Notes: generated by a model not told the origin, from the letters alone. Positions 26,820 through 33,651 are shown, counted from the first letter of the stretch. The stretch: 64,000 nt of DNA from Paraburkholderia tuberum STM678 (GCF_902833905.1 NZ_CADFGP010000031.1:32706-96705), one strand, 5' to 3'. Translations and numbers: made by a program.

Positions 26820-28004
26820 TCACAGACGCTCGAAAATCGCCGCGATCCCCTGCCCGCCGCCGATGCACATCGTGACGAGTGCATAGCGCCCGCCGATGCG
26901 CTGCAGCTCGTACAGCGCCTTCACGGTGATCAGCGCGCCGGTCGCGCCGATCGGATGGCCGAGCGAAATGCCCGAGCCGTTCGGATTGACCTTGGCCGGA
27001 TCGAAGCCGAGCTCCTTGCTGACCGCGCAGGCCTGCGCGGCGAAGGCCTCGTTGGCCTCGATCACGTCGAGATCGGCGACCGTGAGACCCGCCCGCTCGA
27101 GCGCCTTGCGACTCGCCGGCACCGGGCCGATGCCCATGTACGCGGGATCGACGCCCGCATGCGCGTACGACACGAGTCGCGCCAACGGCTTCACGCCGCG
27201 CCGCTCGGCGACGCTACGCTCCATCAGCACGACGGCCGCGGCCGCGTCGTTGATGCCCGACGCGTTGCCCGCCGTCACCGTGCCGTTGTCCTTCACGAAC
27301 ACCGGCTTCAGCTTCGAGAAGTCTTCCGCGGTTGCGTTCAGCCGCGCGTGCTCGTCGGTGTCGAACACGACGTCGCCCTTCTTCGACGCAATCGTGATCG
27401 GCAGAATCTGTTCCTTGAAGTAGCCGCTCGTGATCGCGTGGGCCGCGCGACGATGCGACTCGAGCGCGAGCGCGTCCTGCGCGTCGCGCGAGATCTCGTA
27501 CTTGCGCGCGACGTTCTCGGCGGTCACGCCCATGTGGATCGACTGGAAAGGATCGTTGAGCGCGCCGACCATCATGTCGACGAGACGCGCGTCGCCCATG
27601 CGCTGTCCGAAGCGCGCGGCCGGCATCGAGTAAGGCGCGCGGCTCATGTTTTCAGCGCCGCCGCCGATCGCGATATCGGCATCGCCGAGCAGCACGCTTT
27701 GCGCGGCCGACACGATGGCCTGCAAGCCCGAGCCGCACAGCCGGTTCACGGTCAGCGCGGGCGTATGCTGCGCGACCCCGCCGTTGATTGCCGCGACGCG
27801 CGCGAGATACATGTCTTTCGGCTCGGTGTGCACGACGTTGCCGAACACGACGTGTTCGACTTCGTCGCCCGACACGCTCGCGCGCTCGAGCACTTCGCGC
27901 ACCACGCGCGCGCCGAGGTCGGTCGGCGCGAAATCCTTCAGGCTGCCGCCGAACGTGCCGATTGCCGTGCGCACACCACTTACCACCACTACGTCCCGTT
28001 GCAT
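26820..28004 (-). CDS. bktB: Beta-ketothiolase (acetyl-CoA acetyltransferase), BktB-like
   Basis: A 394-residue thiolase. The nucleophilic Cys is in VNRLCGSGLQA (about residue 90), the active-site His in GISLGHPIGATG, and the second Cys in VTMCIGGGQG. The N-terminus MQRDVVVVSGVRTAIG and the overall character resemble Cupriavidus necator BktB, which accepts 3-ketovaleryl-CoA and so supports longer PHA monomers. A second, distinct thiolase (phaA) lies about 9 kb away in the PHB cluster, which agrees with the known division of labour. Substrate range is inferred. Confidence 0.85.
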   Translation of the reverse strand: MQRDVVVVSGVRTAIGTFGGSLKDFAPTDLGARVVREVLERASVSGDEVEHVVFGNVVHTEPKDMYLARVAAINGGVAQHTPALTVNRLCGSGLQAIVSAAQSVLLGDADIAIGGGAENMSRAPYSMPAARFGQRMGDARLVDMMVGALNDPFQSIHMGVTAENVARKYEISRDAQDALALESHRRAAHAITSGYFKEQILPITIASKKGDVVFDTDEHARLNATAEDFSKLKPVFVKDNGTVTAGNASGINDAAAAVVLMERSVAERRGVKPLARLVSYAHAGVDPAYMGIGPVPASRKALERAGLTVADLDVIEANEAFAAQACAVSKELGFDPAKVNPNGSGISLGHPIGATGALITVKALYELQRIGGRYALVTMCIGGGQGIAAIFERL

Positions 28005-28091
28005 CGCTTGTCCCTCCTGTTGTCTCTCCAGTCTGCCTGGATGATTGCACCAGCGCGGGCCATGCTGCGCCGCGCGCGGCTTACGTAAAAC

Positions 28092-29042
28092 CTAGTTCGC
28101 CAGCCGCCGCTCGACTGTCTCGCGCGACGGAATCGGCGCGACCGCGCCATAACCTTGCGTGGACAGCGCGGCGGCAACGTTCGCGTAGCGCGCGGCGGCA
28201 AATGGATCGTCGCCCGCGACGATGCGCGCGATGAAGGCGCCGCCGAAGCAGTCGCCGGCGCCGGTTGCATCGACCGCGTCGACGACATGGCCCGGCACGA
28301 CGCGCCGCTCGTTCGGCGTCGCGATATACGAGCCGTCCTTGCCGAGCTTCAGCGCGACCACGCCCGGACCATGCGACAGCAGAAAATCGACGATCTCGTC
28401 ACGGCCGGTCAGCCCCGTCAGTTCGGTCACATCGTCCCAGCTCGGCAGGCAGATGTCAGTCTGGCGGATCGCCTCGAGCATCACCGCGCGCGCCCGCGCC
28501 AGCGGCCACAGCTTAAGACGCAGATTGGTGTCGAAGCTCACGCGCGCGCCATTCGCGCGCGCATGCGCGATCGCTTCGAGCGCGGCGTCGCAGGCGCTGA
28601 CGCTGATCGCGAGACTGATGCCGGACAGATGGACGACCTTCGCCGCCGCGAGCGCGTCGCGCGGCAGATCGGCGGGTGCATAGCGGCTCGCCGCCGAGCC
28701 CGCGCGCAGATAGTCGAACGCGTGGCCGTTGGGGCCGTGAGACACGAAATAGACGCCGGTCGACGCTTGCGCATCGATGCGCACGAACGACGTGTCGACC
28801 TGCTCGCGCTCCCACAGATCGACCAGCAGGCGTCCGAAATGATCGGCGCCGACCGCCGACACGAAGCCGGTCCTCGCACCCTGGCGCGCGGCCGCGATGC
28901 AGAAGTTCGACGTGTCGCCGCCGAAGCCTTGCAGGTAGTTCGGTTGATCCTTCGCCGACTGGTTGAATTCGATCATCGCCTCGCCGAGCGCGAGGATGTC
29001 CGGTGTGTGAGCTTCAGGCTGTGCGGCCGCGCTGTGCGTCAT
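28092..29042 (-). CDS. PfkB-family sugar kinase, 2-keto-3-deoxygluconate kinase-like
   Basis: A 316-residue ribokinase-fold kinase. The PfkB signature 1 region is GGDTSNFCIAAARQGA, and signature 2 with the catalytic Asp is DAVDATGAGDCFGGAFI (about residue 255). The N-terminus DILALGEAMIEFNQ is typical of KdgK, which phosphorylates 2-keto-3-deoxygluconate for the Entner-Doudoroff pathway. Its stop lies 87 bases from the bktB start and its own start lies three bases after the rimO stop, so it is very likely transcribed with rimO. Other 2-keto sugars remain possible substrates. Confidence 0.8.
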   Translation of the reverse strand: MTHSAAAQPEAHTPDILALGEAMIEFNQSAKDQPNYLQGFGGDTSNFCIAAARQGARTGFVSAVGADHFGRLLVDLWEREQVDTSFVRIDAQASTGVYFVSHGPNGHAFDYLRAGSAASRYAPADLPRDALAAAKVVHLSGISLAISVSACDAALEAIAHARANGARVSFDTNLRLKLWPLARARAVMLEAIRQTDICLPSWDDVTELTGLTGRDEIVDFLLSHGPGVVALKLGKDGSYIATPNERRVVPGHVVDAVDATGAGDCFGGAFIARIVAGDDPFAAARYANVAAALSTQGYGAVAPIPSRETVERRLAN

Positions 29043-29045
29043 CGC

Positions 29046-30431
29046 TTAGACCTCGCCCCACAAATCGTGGCCGTCCGCGCCGGTGATCTTCACCGATACG
29101 AAATCGCCGACCTTGTAGCGCTTCGACGCCTTGGCGGACGGCGCGATATAGACGACGCCGTCGATCTCCGGCGCATCCGCCGCGGTGCGGCCGATGCCGC
29201 CGTCCGCGTTGATTTCGTCAACGAGCACCTTCAGTGTCTTGCCGACCTTCCTCGCGATGCGCTTGGCCGACATCTGCTCGGCCACTTCCATGAAGCGCGC
29301 GCGACGTTCCTCACGCACTTCATCGGGCAGCGCGCCGTCGAGTTCATTCGCGCTCGCGCCTTCGACCGGCGAATACGCGAAACAGCCGACGCGATCGAGC
29401 TCCGCCTCGCGGATGAAATCGAGCAGTGTCTCGAACTGCTCTTCGGTCTCGCCCGGAAAGCCGGCGATGAACGTGCTGCGGATCGTCAGATCGGGGCAGG
29501 TCTCGCGCCAGGCCTTGACGCGCTCCCTCACCTTCTCGGCGTTGGCCGGGCGCTTCATGCGCTTCAGCACTTCCGGATGTGCGTGCTGGAACGGCACGTC
29601 GAGATACGGCAGCACGTGGCCCTTGTACGGACCCTCGGCCATCATCGGAATCACTTCGTCGACGCTCGGATACGGATACACGTAATGCAGGCGCACCCAC
29701 GCACCATATTGCGCGGCGAGTTCGCCGAGCGCGGCGACCAGATCCGTCATGCGCGTCTTGATCGGCTTGCCGTTCCAGAAACCGGTGCGGTATTTGACGT
29801 CGACGCCATATGCGCTCGTGTCCTGCGAGATCACGAGCAGTTCCTTCACGCCGGACTTGAACAGGTTCTCCGCTTCGAGCATCACTTCCGCGACCGGGCG
29901 CGACACCAGATCGCCGCGCATCGACGGGATGATGCAGAACGTGCAGCGGTGATTGCAGCCTTCGGAAATCTTCAGGTACGCGTAGTGGCGCGGCGTGAGC
30001 TTGACGCCCGCGGCGGGCACCAGATCGACGAACGGATCGTGCGGCTTCGGCAGATGGCTGTGCACCGCCTGCATCACCTCGCCGAGCGCGTGCGGGCCGG
30101 TCACCGCGAGCACCTTCGGATGCACTTCCTCGATCAGCCCCGAGCCGCTCGCACTCTTCTTCGCACCGAGGCAACCGGTGACGATCACCTTGCCGTTTTC
30201 GTTGAGCGCTTCGCCGATCGCGTCGAGGCTTTCCTGCACGGCTTCGTCGATGAAGCCGCAGGTGTTGACGACCACGAGGTCCGCGCCGTCATAGGTGCCG
30301 GAGATTTCGTAGCCTTCGGCGCGCAACTGGGTGATGATCTGCTCGGAATCGACGAGGGCCTTGGGGCAGCCGAGGGATACTATACCTATACGAGGCGATT
30401 CGGACGGCTTGAGGCTGTGCGGCTTAGACAT
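29046..30431 (-). CDS. rimO: Ribosomal protein S12 methylthiotransferase RimO (with element-derived N-terminus)
   Basis: A 461-residue radical-SAM enzyme that methylthiolates an aspartate of ribosomal protein S12. The UPF0004 cluster cysteines are in VSLGCPKALVDS, VVNTCGFID and VTGCLGAKK. The radical SAM motif is CNHRCTFC, and a TRAM domain closes the protein (KVGDFVSVKITGADGHDLW). The first 19 residues (MSKPHSLKPSESPRIGIVS) are not native: the original start, ending in PKVGFVSLGCP, lies more than 3 kb away at 33570-33494. A mobile element has replaced the 5' end while keeping the frame. The start lies only 16 bases from the divergent recombinase start, and no good ribosome-binding site precedes it. 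Confidence 0.95.
   Translation of the reverse strand: MSKPHSLKPSESPRIGIVSLGCPKALVDSEQIITQLRAEGYEISGTYDGADLVVVNTCGFIDEAVQESLDAIGEALNENGKVIVTGCLGAKKSASGSGLIEEVHPKVLAVTGPHALGEVMQAVHSHLPKPHDPFVDLVPAAGVKLTPRHYAYLKISEGCNHRCTFCIIPSMRGDLVSRPVAEVMLEAENLFKSGVKELLVISQDTSAYGVDVKYRTGFWNGKPIKTRMTDLVAALGELAAQYGAWVRLHYVYPYPSVDEVIPMMAEGPYKGHVLPYLDVPFQHAHPEVLKRMKRPANAEKVRERVKAWRETCPDLTIRSTFIAGFPGETEEQFETLLDFIREAELDRVGCFAYSPVEGASANELDGALPDEVREERRARFMEVAEQMSAKRIARKVGKTLKVLVDEINADGGIGRTAADAPEIDGVVYIAPSAKASKRYKVGDFVSVKITGADGHDLWGEV
30364..30374. repeat. Left attachment core (direct repeat in rimO)
   Basis: GGGCAGCCGAG, encoding part of the VSLGCP motif of rimO on the minus strand. An identical copy in the same orientation is at 33494-33504. 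The next bases differ but still encode V-S on both sides, which shows that both copies derive from rimO-type sequence. Confidence 0.75.
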
Positions 30432-30447
30432 TTGAAAGGAAGTGGGA

Positions 30448-31311
30448 ATGGCAGCAAAGCCGAGAGTTTACAGCTATTTGCGGTTCTCCGACCCAAAACA
30501 AGCATCGGGAAGTAGCGCTGAGCGGCAACAAGAGTATGCCGCTCGATGGGCTGCAGAGCGAGAACTGGCGCTCGATGCGACCCTTTCACTTCGGGACGAA
30601 GGGCTGTCGGCTTACCATCACCGCCATGTCCGGCAGGGCGCGTTAGGCGTGTTCCTCCGCGCCGTCGAGGACGGCCAGGTATCAGCCGGCTCCGTCCTCG
30701 TCGTCGAGGGCTTGGATCGCCTCAGCCGCGCCGAGCCAATCCAGGCCCAAGCGCAACTTGCACAGATTATTAATGCCGGCATCACCGTTGTTACCGCAAG
30801 CGACGGCCGTGAGTACAACCGGGAGCGCCTGAAGGCGCAACCGATGGACCTAGTGTACAGCCTGCTGGTGATGATTTGCGCTCACGAAGAATCAGATACG
30901 AAAAGTAAACGCGTCAAGGCGGCGATCCGGCGTCACTGTCAGGGCTGGATCGCCGGAACGTGGCGTTCGCCCATCCGCGTTGGAAAGGACCCTCAATGGG
31001 TCCGAGAGTCCGGCGACGGAAGGTTCGAGCTCATACCTGAGCGCGCGAACGCGGTGCGGTTGGTAATTCAGATGTTCCGCCAAGGGAATGGTGCGGTCCA
31101 TGTGGTGCGTGAACTGTCGGAGCGCGGACTAAAAATAAGCGAGTCCGGCCTTACCCACTCGTCGCACATATACAAGCTGCTGGCGAACCGCATGCTGCTC
31201 GGAGAGAAGTCAGTCGAGGTCGACGGCGAAGTGTTTCGGTTACCCGTGGGGTCGCTACTTCTGGAAGCCCGTTACCATGACGAAGCTGTGCGGTATGGGG
31301 CTGGTGTATAA
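30448..31311 (+). CDS. Serine recombinase of the element, C-terminally truncated
   Basis: A 287-residue protein. The N-terminal resolvase domain (about 1-145) has the catalytic serine in YLRFSDPKQASG, the arginine-rich SAERQ region and GLDRLSRAEP. A 'Recombinase' domain follows (about 165-265: ANAVRLVIQMFR to LLANRMLLGEKSV). Large serine recombinases continue with a zinc-ribbon and coiled-coil region. Here the sequence departs after GEVFRLP (near 31243), and the last 19 residues are an unrelated frame. AAGGAAGTGGGA precedes the ATG at 30448; a GTG six bases earlier is a weaker alternative. It is divergent from rimO by 16 bases. I infer that it once catalysed insertion into rimO and is now probably defective. 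Confidence 0.82.
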   Translation: MAAKPRVYSYLRFSDPKQASGSSAERQQEYAARWAAERELALDATLSLRDEGLSAYHHRHVRQGALGVFLRAVEDGQVSAGSVLVVEGLDRLSRAEPIQAQAQLAQIINAGITVVTASDGREYNRERLKAQPMDLVYSLLVMICAHEESDTKSKRVKAAIRRHCQGWIAGTWRSPIRVGKDPQWVRESGDGRFELIPERANAVRLVIQMFRQGNGAVHVVRELSERGLKISESGLTHSSHIYKLLANRMLLGEKSVEVDGEVFRLPVGSLLLEARYHDEAVRYGAGV

Positions 31312-31390
31312 AACAGAAAGCGGCGCGTTTTGCCTCACGCCGCTCGGTGCTGATCTGGTTCGCGCATTGAAGAATGGAACCGAGAAATGA
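31241..31390 (+). pseudogene. C-terminal fragment of an unknown, probably winged-helix phage gene
   Basis: In a frame different from the recombinase, codons from about 31241 read YPWGRYFWKPVTMTKLCGMG and then LVYKTESGAFCLTPLGADLV, ending at a TGA at 31388-31390. The pattern GLVYKT...LTPLGADLV looks like the wing and last helix of a DNA-binding protein. The TGA overlaps the ATG of the next gene (ATGA), the hallmark of an operon partner. Its 5' part is absent because the recombinase sequence ends exactly here. I infer a deletion that fused the recombinase to this tail; the identity of the missing gene is unknown. Confidence 0.5.
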
Positions 31391-31680
31391 AAAAGGCCAA
31401 CGAACACAGCTTGGTGGCCACGACAGTGATCGCCGCCGATCCGTCGATTCCGAAAAACTGCCAGATCAGCGCGGTAAGCTACGACGGCCTCACGATCAGA
31501 ACCGCCACTGGCGAGCCTGCCATGCTTGCGGTGATCGACATGCAGGGGCGCATTCTCGATTCCGGTCCCGGCGTCGCGAGGGCCGTCTGGAAAATCGCGC
31601 TCGAGTCGTATCGGAACTTCCTGATAGGTTCCGGGCACTTGCGGGTGCTCTCCCGGCCGACAGAGCCGATCAAGGCATAA
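31387..31680 (+). CDS. Small hypothetical protein of the element
   Basis: A 97-residue protein of unknown function (starts MKKANEHSLVATTVIAAD). It contains no cysteine-rich, membrane or clear DNA-binding motif; the centre looks beta-rich (ISAVSYDGLTIRTATGEPA). Its ATG overlaps the stop of the preceding gene fragment by ATGA, so it was originally translated by coupling with that gene. A bidirectional terminator follows at once. It faces the TIR-like gene. Confidence 0.6.
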   Translation: MKKANEHSLVATTVIAADPSIPKNCQISAVSYDGLTIRTATGEPAMLAVIDMQGRILDSGPGVARAVWKIALESYRNFLIGSGHLRVLSRPTEPIKA

Positions 31681-31705
31681 AAAAACGGCGCCGCGTAGGC
31701 GCCGC
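31681..31705. terminator. Bidirectional terminator between the small protein gene and the TIR-like gene
   Basis: Stem CGGCGCC/GGCGCCG around a GCGTA loop, with A residues on the left (a T run for the minus strand) and CTTTTG on the right. It can end both convergent genes. Its first 14 bases, AAAAACGGCGCCGC, recur in the terminator at 32621. Confidence 0.75.
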
Positions 31706-31740
31706 TTTTGATTCTTCAGAGAACAGTACAACCGGGTGTC

Positions 31741-32544
31741 CTATTTCTTATACATCGCTTTCAGTTCTCGAAACAATGTGCCAAAACTTGTTTGAACACT
31801 TCCCTTCGGAAAGGGAATGTATACGACGCCCGAAAGATTCGAAGGTATATTAACGGCCTCTTCGTGAAGCAGGCACACGCGCGCGCGGCCGTAGCGCCCT
31901 TGAAACCAACCAATTTCGTGAATCACATTCTCCCGAGCACGTACTTGGCCGTTCTCATCGATGTCATCCCCCGTCATGACTATCACGGCACTGTCGCACG
32001 CCGCGGAATTGGACTCGAGTTTTTCGATGATCGACTGCCCGGCATTGACTTCTTGAGCAAGCTCCAGAGTCGGTATTTCCACATCCTTTTCAACAAACGC
32101 CTGTACCTCACGCCAATCGCCAGAACGTCCGTGGGACAAGAAAATCCGGTTTGGTAATTGCGGCGAACTTTGACTCGGCGGCGCCAATTCGCTGTTTGCT
32201 CGAATCTCAAGAATCTGATCCAGATCTCGCACCAACCGCTCAAGTTGCGCGCGAGAATAGTGCAACACTTCTTGGGTCTTCCGGCCACCGTCCACAAATT
32301 CCATACGCCTATCAGTTGGCTCGGCGTTCACGGTTTGAAAATCTTCGTACAGTTCCGGCAACAAATTCTCCAGCTTTTTTAGGAGCTTATCTGCCTGCGA
32401 GAAATAATGACGGACGGCATTTGGATCGAAGCTCTCGCGAACGAGGGTAGATCTGTCTCTTTGGATTACCTTTTCAGCTAGAGCGGCCCCCACCGCCTGC
32501 CGGAGGCCGGCAATTTTTGCCAATGTAGTCGCGATTTCGTTCAC
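31741..32544 (-). CDS. TIR-like domain protein (predicted NADase, CAP12/Pycsar-type TIR fold)
   Basis: A 267-residue protein starting at a GTG (32544) preceded by ACGGAGGGGCT. A longer frame uses a TTG at 32622, but that lies inside a terminator. The N-terminal 131 residues are helical and charged, without a recognised domain. The C-terminal 136 residues match the TIR-like nucleotide-binding family: NRIFLSHGRSGDWREVQAF, then GQSIIEKLES (the Glu in IIEKLE is the likely catalytic one), SAVIVMTGDD, NVIHEIGWFQGRYGR and VYIPFPKG. Related domains serve as NAD-cleaving effectors in CBASS and Pycsar anti-phage systems. No cyclase gene is nearby. A stand-alone phage-defence role is inferred from the family and the mobile context. 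Its base composition is clearly less GC-rich than the chromosome. Confidence 0.8.
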   Translation of the reverse strand: MNEIATTLAKIAGLRQAVGAALAEKVIQRDRSTLVRESFDPNAVRHYFSQADKLLKKLENLLPELYEDFQTVNAEPTDRRMEFVDGGRKTQEVLHYSRAQLERLVRDLDQILEIRANSELAPPSQSSPQLPNRIFLSHGRSGDWREVQAFVEKDVEIPTLELAQEVNAGQSIIEKLESNSAACDSAVIVMTGDDIDENGQVRARENVIHEIGWFQGRYGRARVCLLHEEAVNIPSNLSGVVYIPFPKGSVQTSFGTLFRELKAMYKK

Positions 32545-32620
32545 AGCCCCTCCGTACAAGCGGCCCCTCAAATCGCGAGCACGAGATGCGGGCAATTCAA
32601 CCTGACCAGCGTCAGAAAAC

Positions 32621-32644
32621 AAAAACGGCGCCGCAGCGCCGCTC
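32621..32644 (-). terminator. Terminator after the higA-like gene
   Basis: On the minus strand, CGGCGC-TGCG-GCGCCG is followed by TTTTTG, three bases past the antitoxin stop codon. It shares 14 identical bases (AAAAACGGCGCCGC on the plus strand) and the following GCGCCGCT with the terminator at 31681. Confidence 0.75.
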
Positions 32645-32646
32645 TA

Positions 32647-32937
32647 CTAAGCCGCAAGTTCGAACTTAAATTTTTTGCCAAGTGCGGCTGCAGCGCTTGC
32701 CAGCGTCGTCAGCGTCAGGCTTGTATCCGTTTCATCAAGCAAGCGGTTCAGAGCAGCACGGCTCGTTTTCATCTTCGTCGCCATTGCCGTCTTGGAAAGG
32801 TGCTGAGCCCTCATCTCCTGCTCGATCTGCCACGCGATAACGCGCTTCATTGCAGTAGCAGTCGCCTCTTCCAGAATTGCTTCCTCAGCGAGGAAGTCAT
32901 CGAAATTACTGCCGATATGTTGATTTGCCACGTCCAC
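32647..32937 (-). CDS. HigA-like antitoxin, XRE/Cro helix-turn-helix
   Basis: A 96-residue protein. The N-terminal half (about 1-45) is acidic and probably binds the toxin (SNFDDFLAEEAILEEATATA). The C-terminal half is an XRE-type helix-turn-helix: LSKTAMATKMKTSRAALNRLL, then LTTLASAAAALGKKFKFEL. It follows the toxin gene, the usual order for HigBA pairs. By family habit it neutralises the toxin and represses the shared promoter. The 59-base gap to the toxin stop codon contains the palindrome GGACATGTCC. Confidence 0.8.
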   Translation of the reverse strand: MDVANQHIGSNFDDFLAEEAILEEATATAMKRVIAWQIEQEMRAQHLSKTAMATKMKTSRAALNRLLDETDTSLTLTTLASAAAALGKKFKFELAA

Positions 32938-32958
32938 CCCTCAACCCTTAAACCCATC

Positions 32959-32968
32959 GGACATGTCC
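32959..32968. promoter_or_regulatory. Perfect palindrome between toxin and antitoxin genes
   Basis: GGACATGTCC is a perfect 10-base palindrome in the short gap between the two TA genes. It could be an operator or part of a second promoter for the antitoxin. No clear -10/-35 pair is seen with it. Confidence 0.3.
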
Positions 32969-32996
32969 AACCCCTTGGCCATGCTACCTTGAATGC

Positions 32997-33350
32997 CTAT
33001 CCCCTTCTCAACTGACGCAGCCGCTCTTTTGCCACATCAAGTTCGTCTGCCGGCGTTTCTTGAGACTTCTTGATAAACCCGTGGATCAGGACCATGTCGG
33101 AACCCACCACGGAAAACAGAACGCGAGCAATACGCCGATGGAGATGAATACGAATCTCCCACAAATCCCGCCCCATCTTGCGCACAAGCGGCATACCCAT
33201 CGGCCAACCGATCTGCACCGTCTTGATGTCCTCGCCGATCACCTTCCGATCGGCCGCGCTCAACTCCTGAAGCCACTGGCGCACCGGTTCATTGCCGGTT
33301 TCCGTTTGAAAAAAATAAACGGACAAAACGACCTCGACGGTACGAATCAT
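32997..33350 (-). CDS. HigB/RelE-superfamily toxin (Gp49-like)
   Basis: A protein of up to 117 residues with the RelE/HigB fold pattern: GNEPVRQWLQELSAADRKVIGEDIKTVQ, split by a loop, then LVRKMGRDLWEIRI, RRIARVLFSV and VLIHGFIKKSQETP. Such toxins cut mRNA on the ribosome. The ATG at 33350 lacks a ribosome-binding site. A TTG at 33326 lies five bases after GAGG and would give a 109-residue protein beginning at the conserved region. Both remain possible. The antitoxin gene follows. A promoter with two inverted repeats lies just upstream. Confidence 0.82.
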   Translation of the reverse strand: MIRTVEVVLSVYFFQTETGNEPVRQWLQELSAADRKVIGEDIKTVQIGWPMGMPLVRKMGRDLWEIRIHLHRRIARVLFSVVGSDMVLIHGFIKKSQETPADELDVAKERLRQLRRG

Positions 33351-33380
33351 TGATGGTTGGGACGGACTTGGAATACCGAA

Positions 33381-33425
33381 ATCGTACCAAATCTGGTACG
33401 CAATGTAAACACTTTTTGGTTTACA
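33381..33425 (-). promoter_or_regulatory. Promoter of the toxin-antitoxin operon with two inverted-repeat operators
   Basis: On the minus strand, TTTACA (33409-33404) and TACGAT (33386-33381) are separated by exactly 17 bases. One perfect inverted repeat, CGTACCA-AATC-TGGTACG (33383-33400), covers the spacer and -10 box. A second, TGTAAAC-N8-GTTTACA (33404-33425), covers the -35 box. Such paired repeats are the expected operators for an autoregulating HigA-type repressor. Binding is inferred. Confidence 0.6.
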
Positions 33426-33493
33426 TACAAGGCGGGGAGCCCTGCTGGCGTTGGTCGGGCAGTGCTCTTTGCAGTTTAGATTTGCTTTCCTAC

Positions 33494-33504
33494 GGGCAGC
33501 CGAG
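33494..33504. repeat. Right attachment core (direct repeat)
   Basis: GGGCAGCCGAG, identical to 30364-30374 and in the same orientation. Chromosomal rimO sequence lies to its right, element sequence to its left. Confidence 0.75.
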
Positions 33505-33570
33505 AGAGACGAAGCCGACTTTCGGCGTGGCGCCCGGCCCGGCCGGAGCGTTCGAGGGGGTGGAAGACAT
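33494..33570 (-). pseudogene. Orphaned native 5' end of rimO
   Basis: An ATG at 33570 opens MSSTPSNAPAGPGATPKVGF and then VSLGCP, the exact conserved start of the RimO family, including its first cluster cysteine. The next codon is TAG, in element sequence. The real gene body is at 29046-30370. The piece is therefore the original first 26 codons, cut off by insertion of the element. The region to its right (33571-33651) should still hold the native rimO promoter, which now points into the element. Confidence 0.88.
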
Positions 33571-33651
33571 GGGGAACCGCTTGAAGACGTTAAACCCTGA
33601 ATTGTAGCGGTTCGCCACCGCCACCGCTCGTAAGTCTTTGAATTCTAGTCT

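Larger units (their letters stand above)
30364..33504. mobile_element. Integrated genetic element in the 5' end of rimO (approx. 3.1 kb)
   Basis: The segment lies between two direct copies of GGGCAGCCGAG. Left of it rimO continues to its stop codon; right of it is the orphaned native rimO start. Contents: serine recombinase (truncated), tail of another gene, small unknown protein, TIR-like protein, HigA- and HigB-type proteins. Base composition is visibly less GC-rich than the flanks, especially in the TIR gene and the right end. The element encodes a substitute rimO start, as known for phages that insert at the 5' ends of genes such as dusA. Precise ends are inferred from the 11-base repeat. 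The missing recombinase C-terminus suggests it may no longer move by itself. Confidence 0.85.

Noticed and set aside
28155..30515. A 786-codon open frame on the plus strand
   Set aside because: It is antisense to the sugar kinase and rimO; both have strong family motifs.
32545..32622. Longer N-terminus for the TIR-like protein from a TTG at 32622
   Set aside because: That codon lies in the terminator of the antitoxin gene, while a GTG at 32544 has an excellent ribosome-binding site.
33350..33607. An 85-codon frame on the plus strand at the right end of the element
   Set aside because: It crosses the attachment core and the orphan rimO start on the opposite strand and resembles nothing; it is a chance frame.
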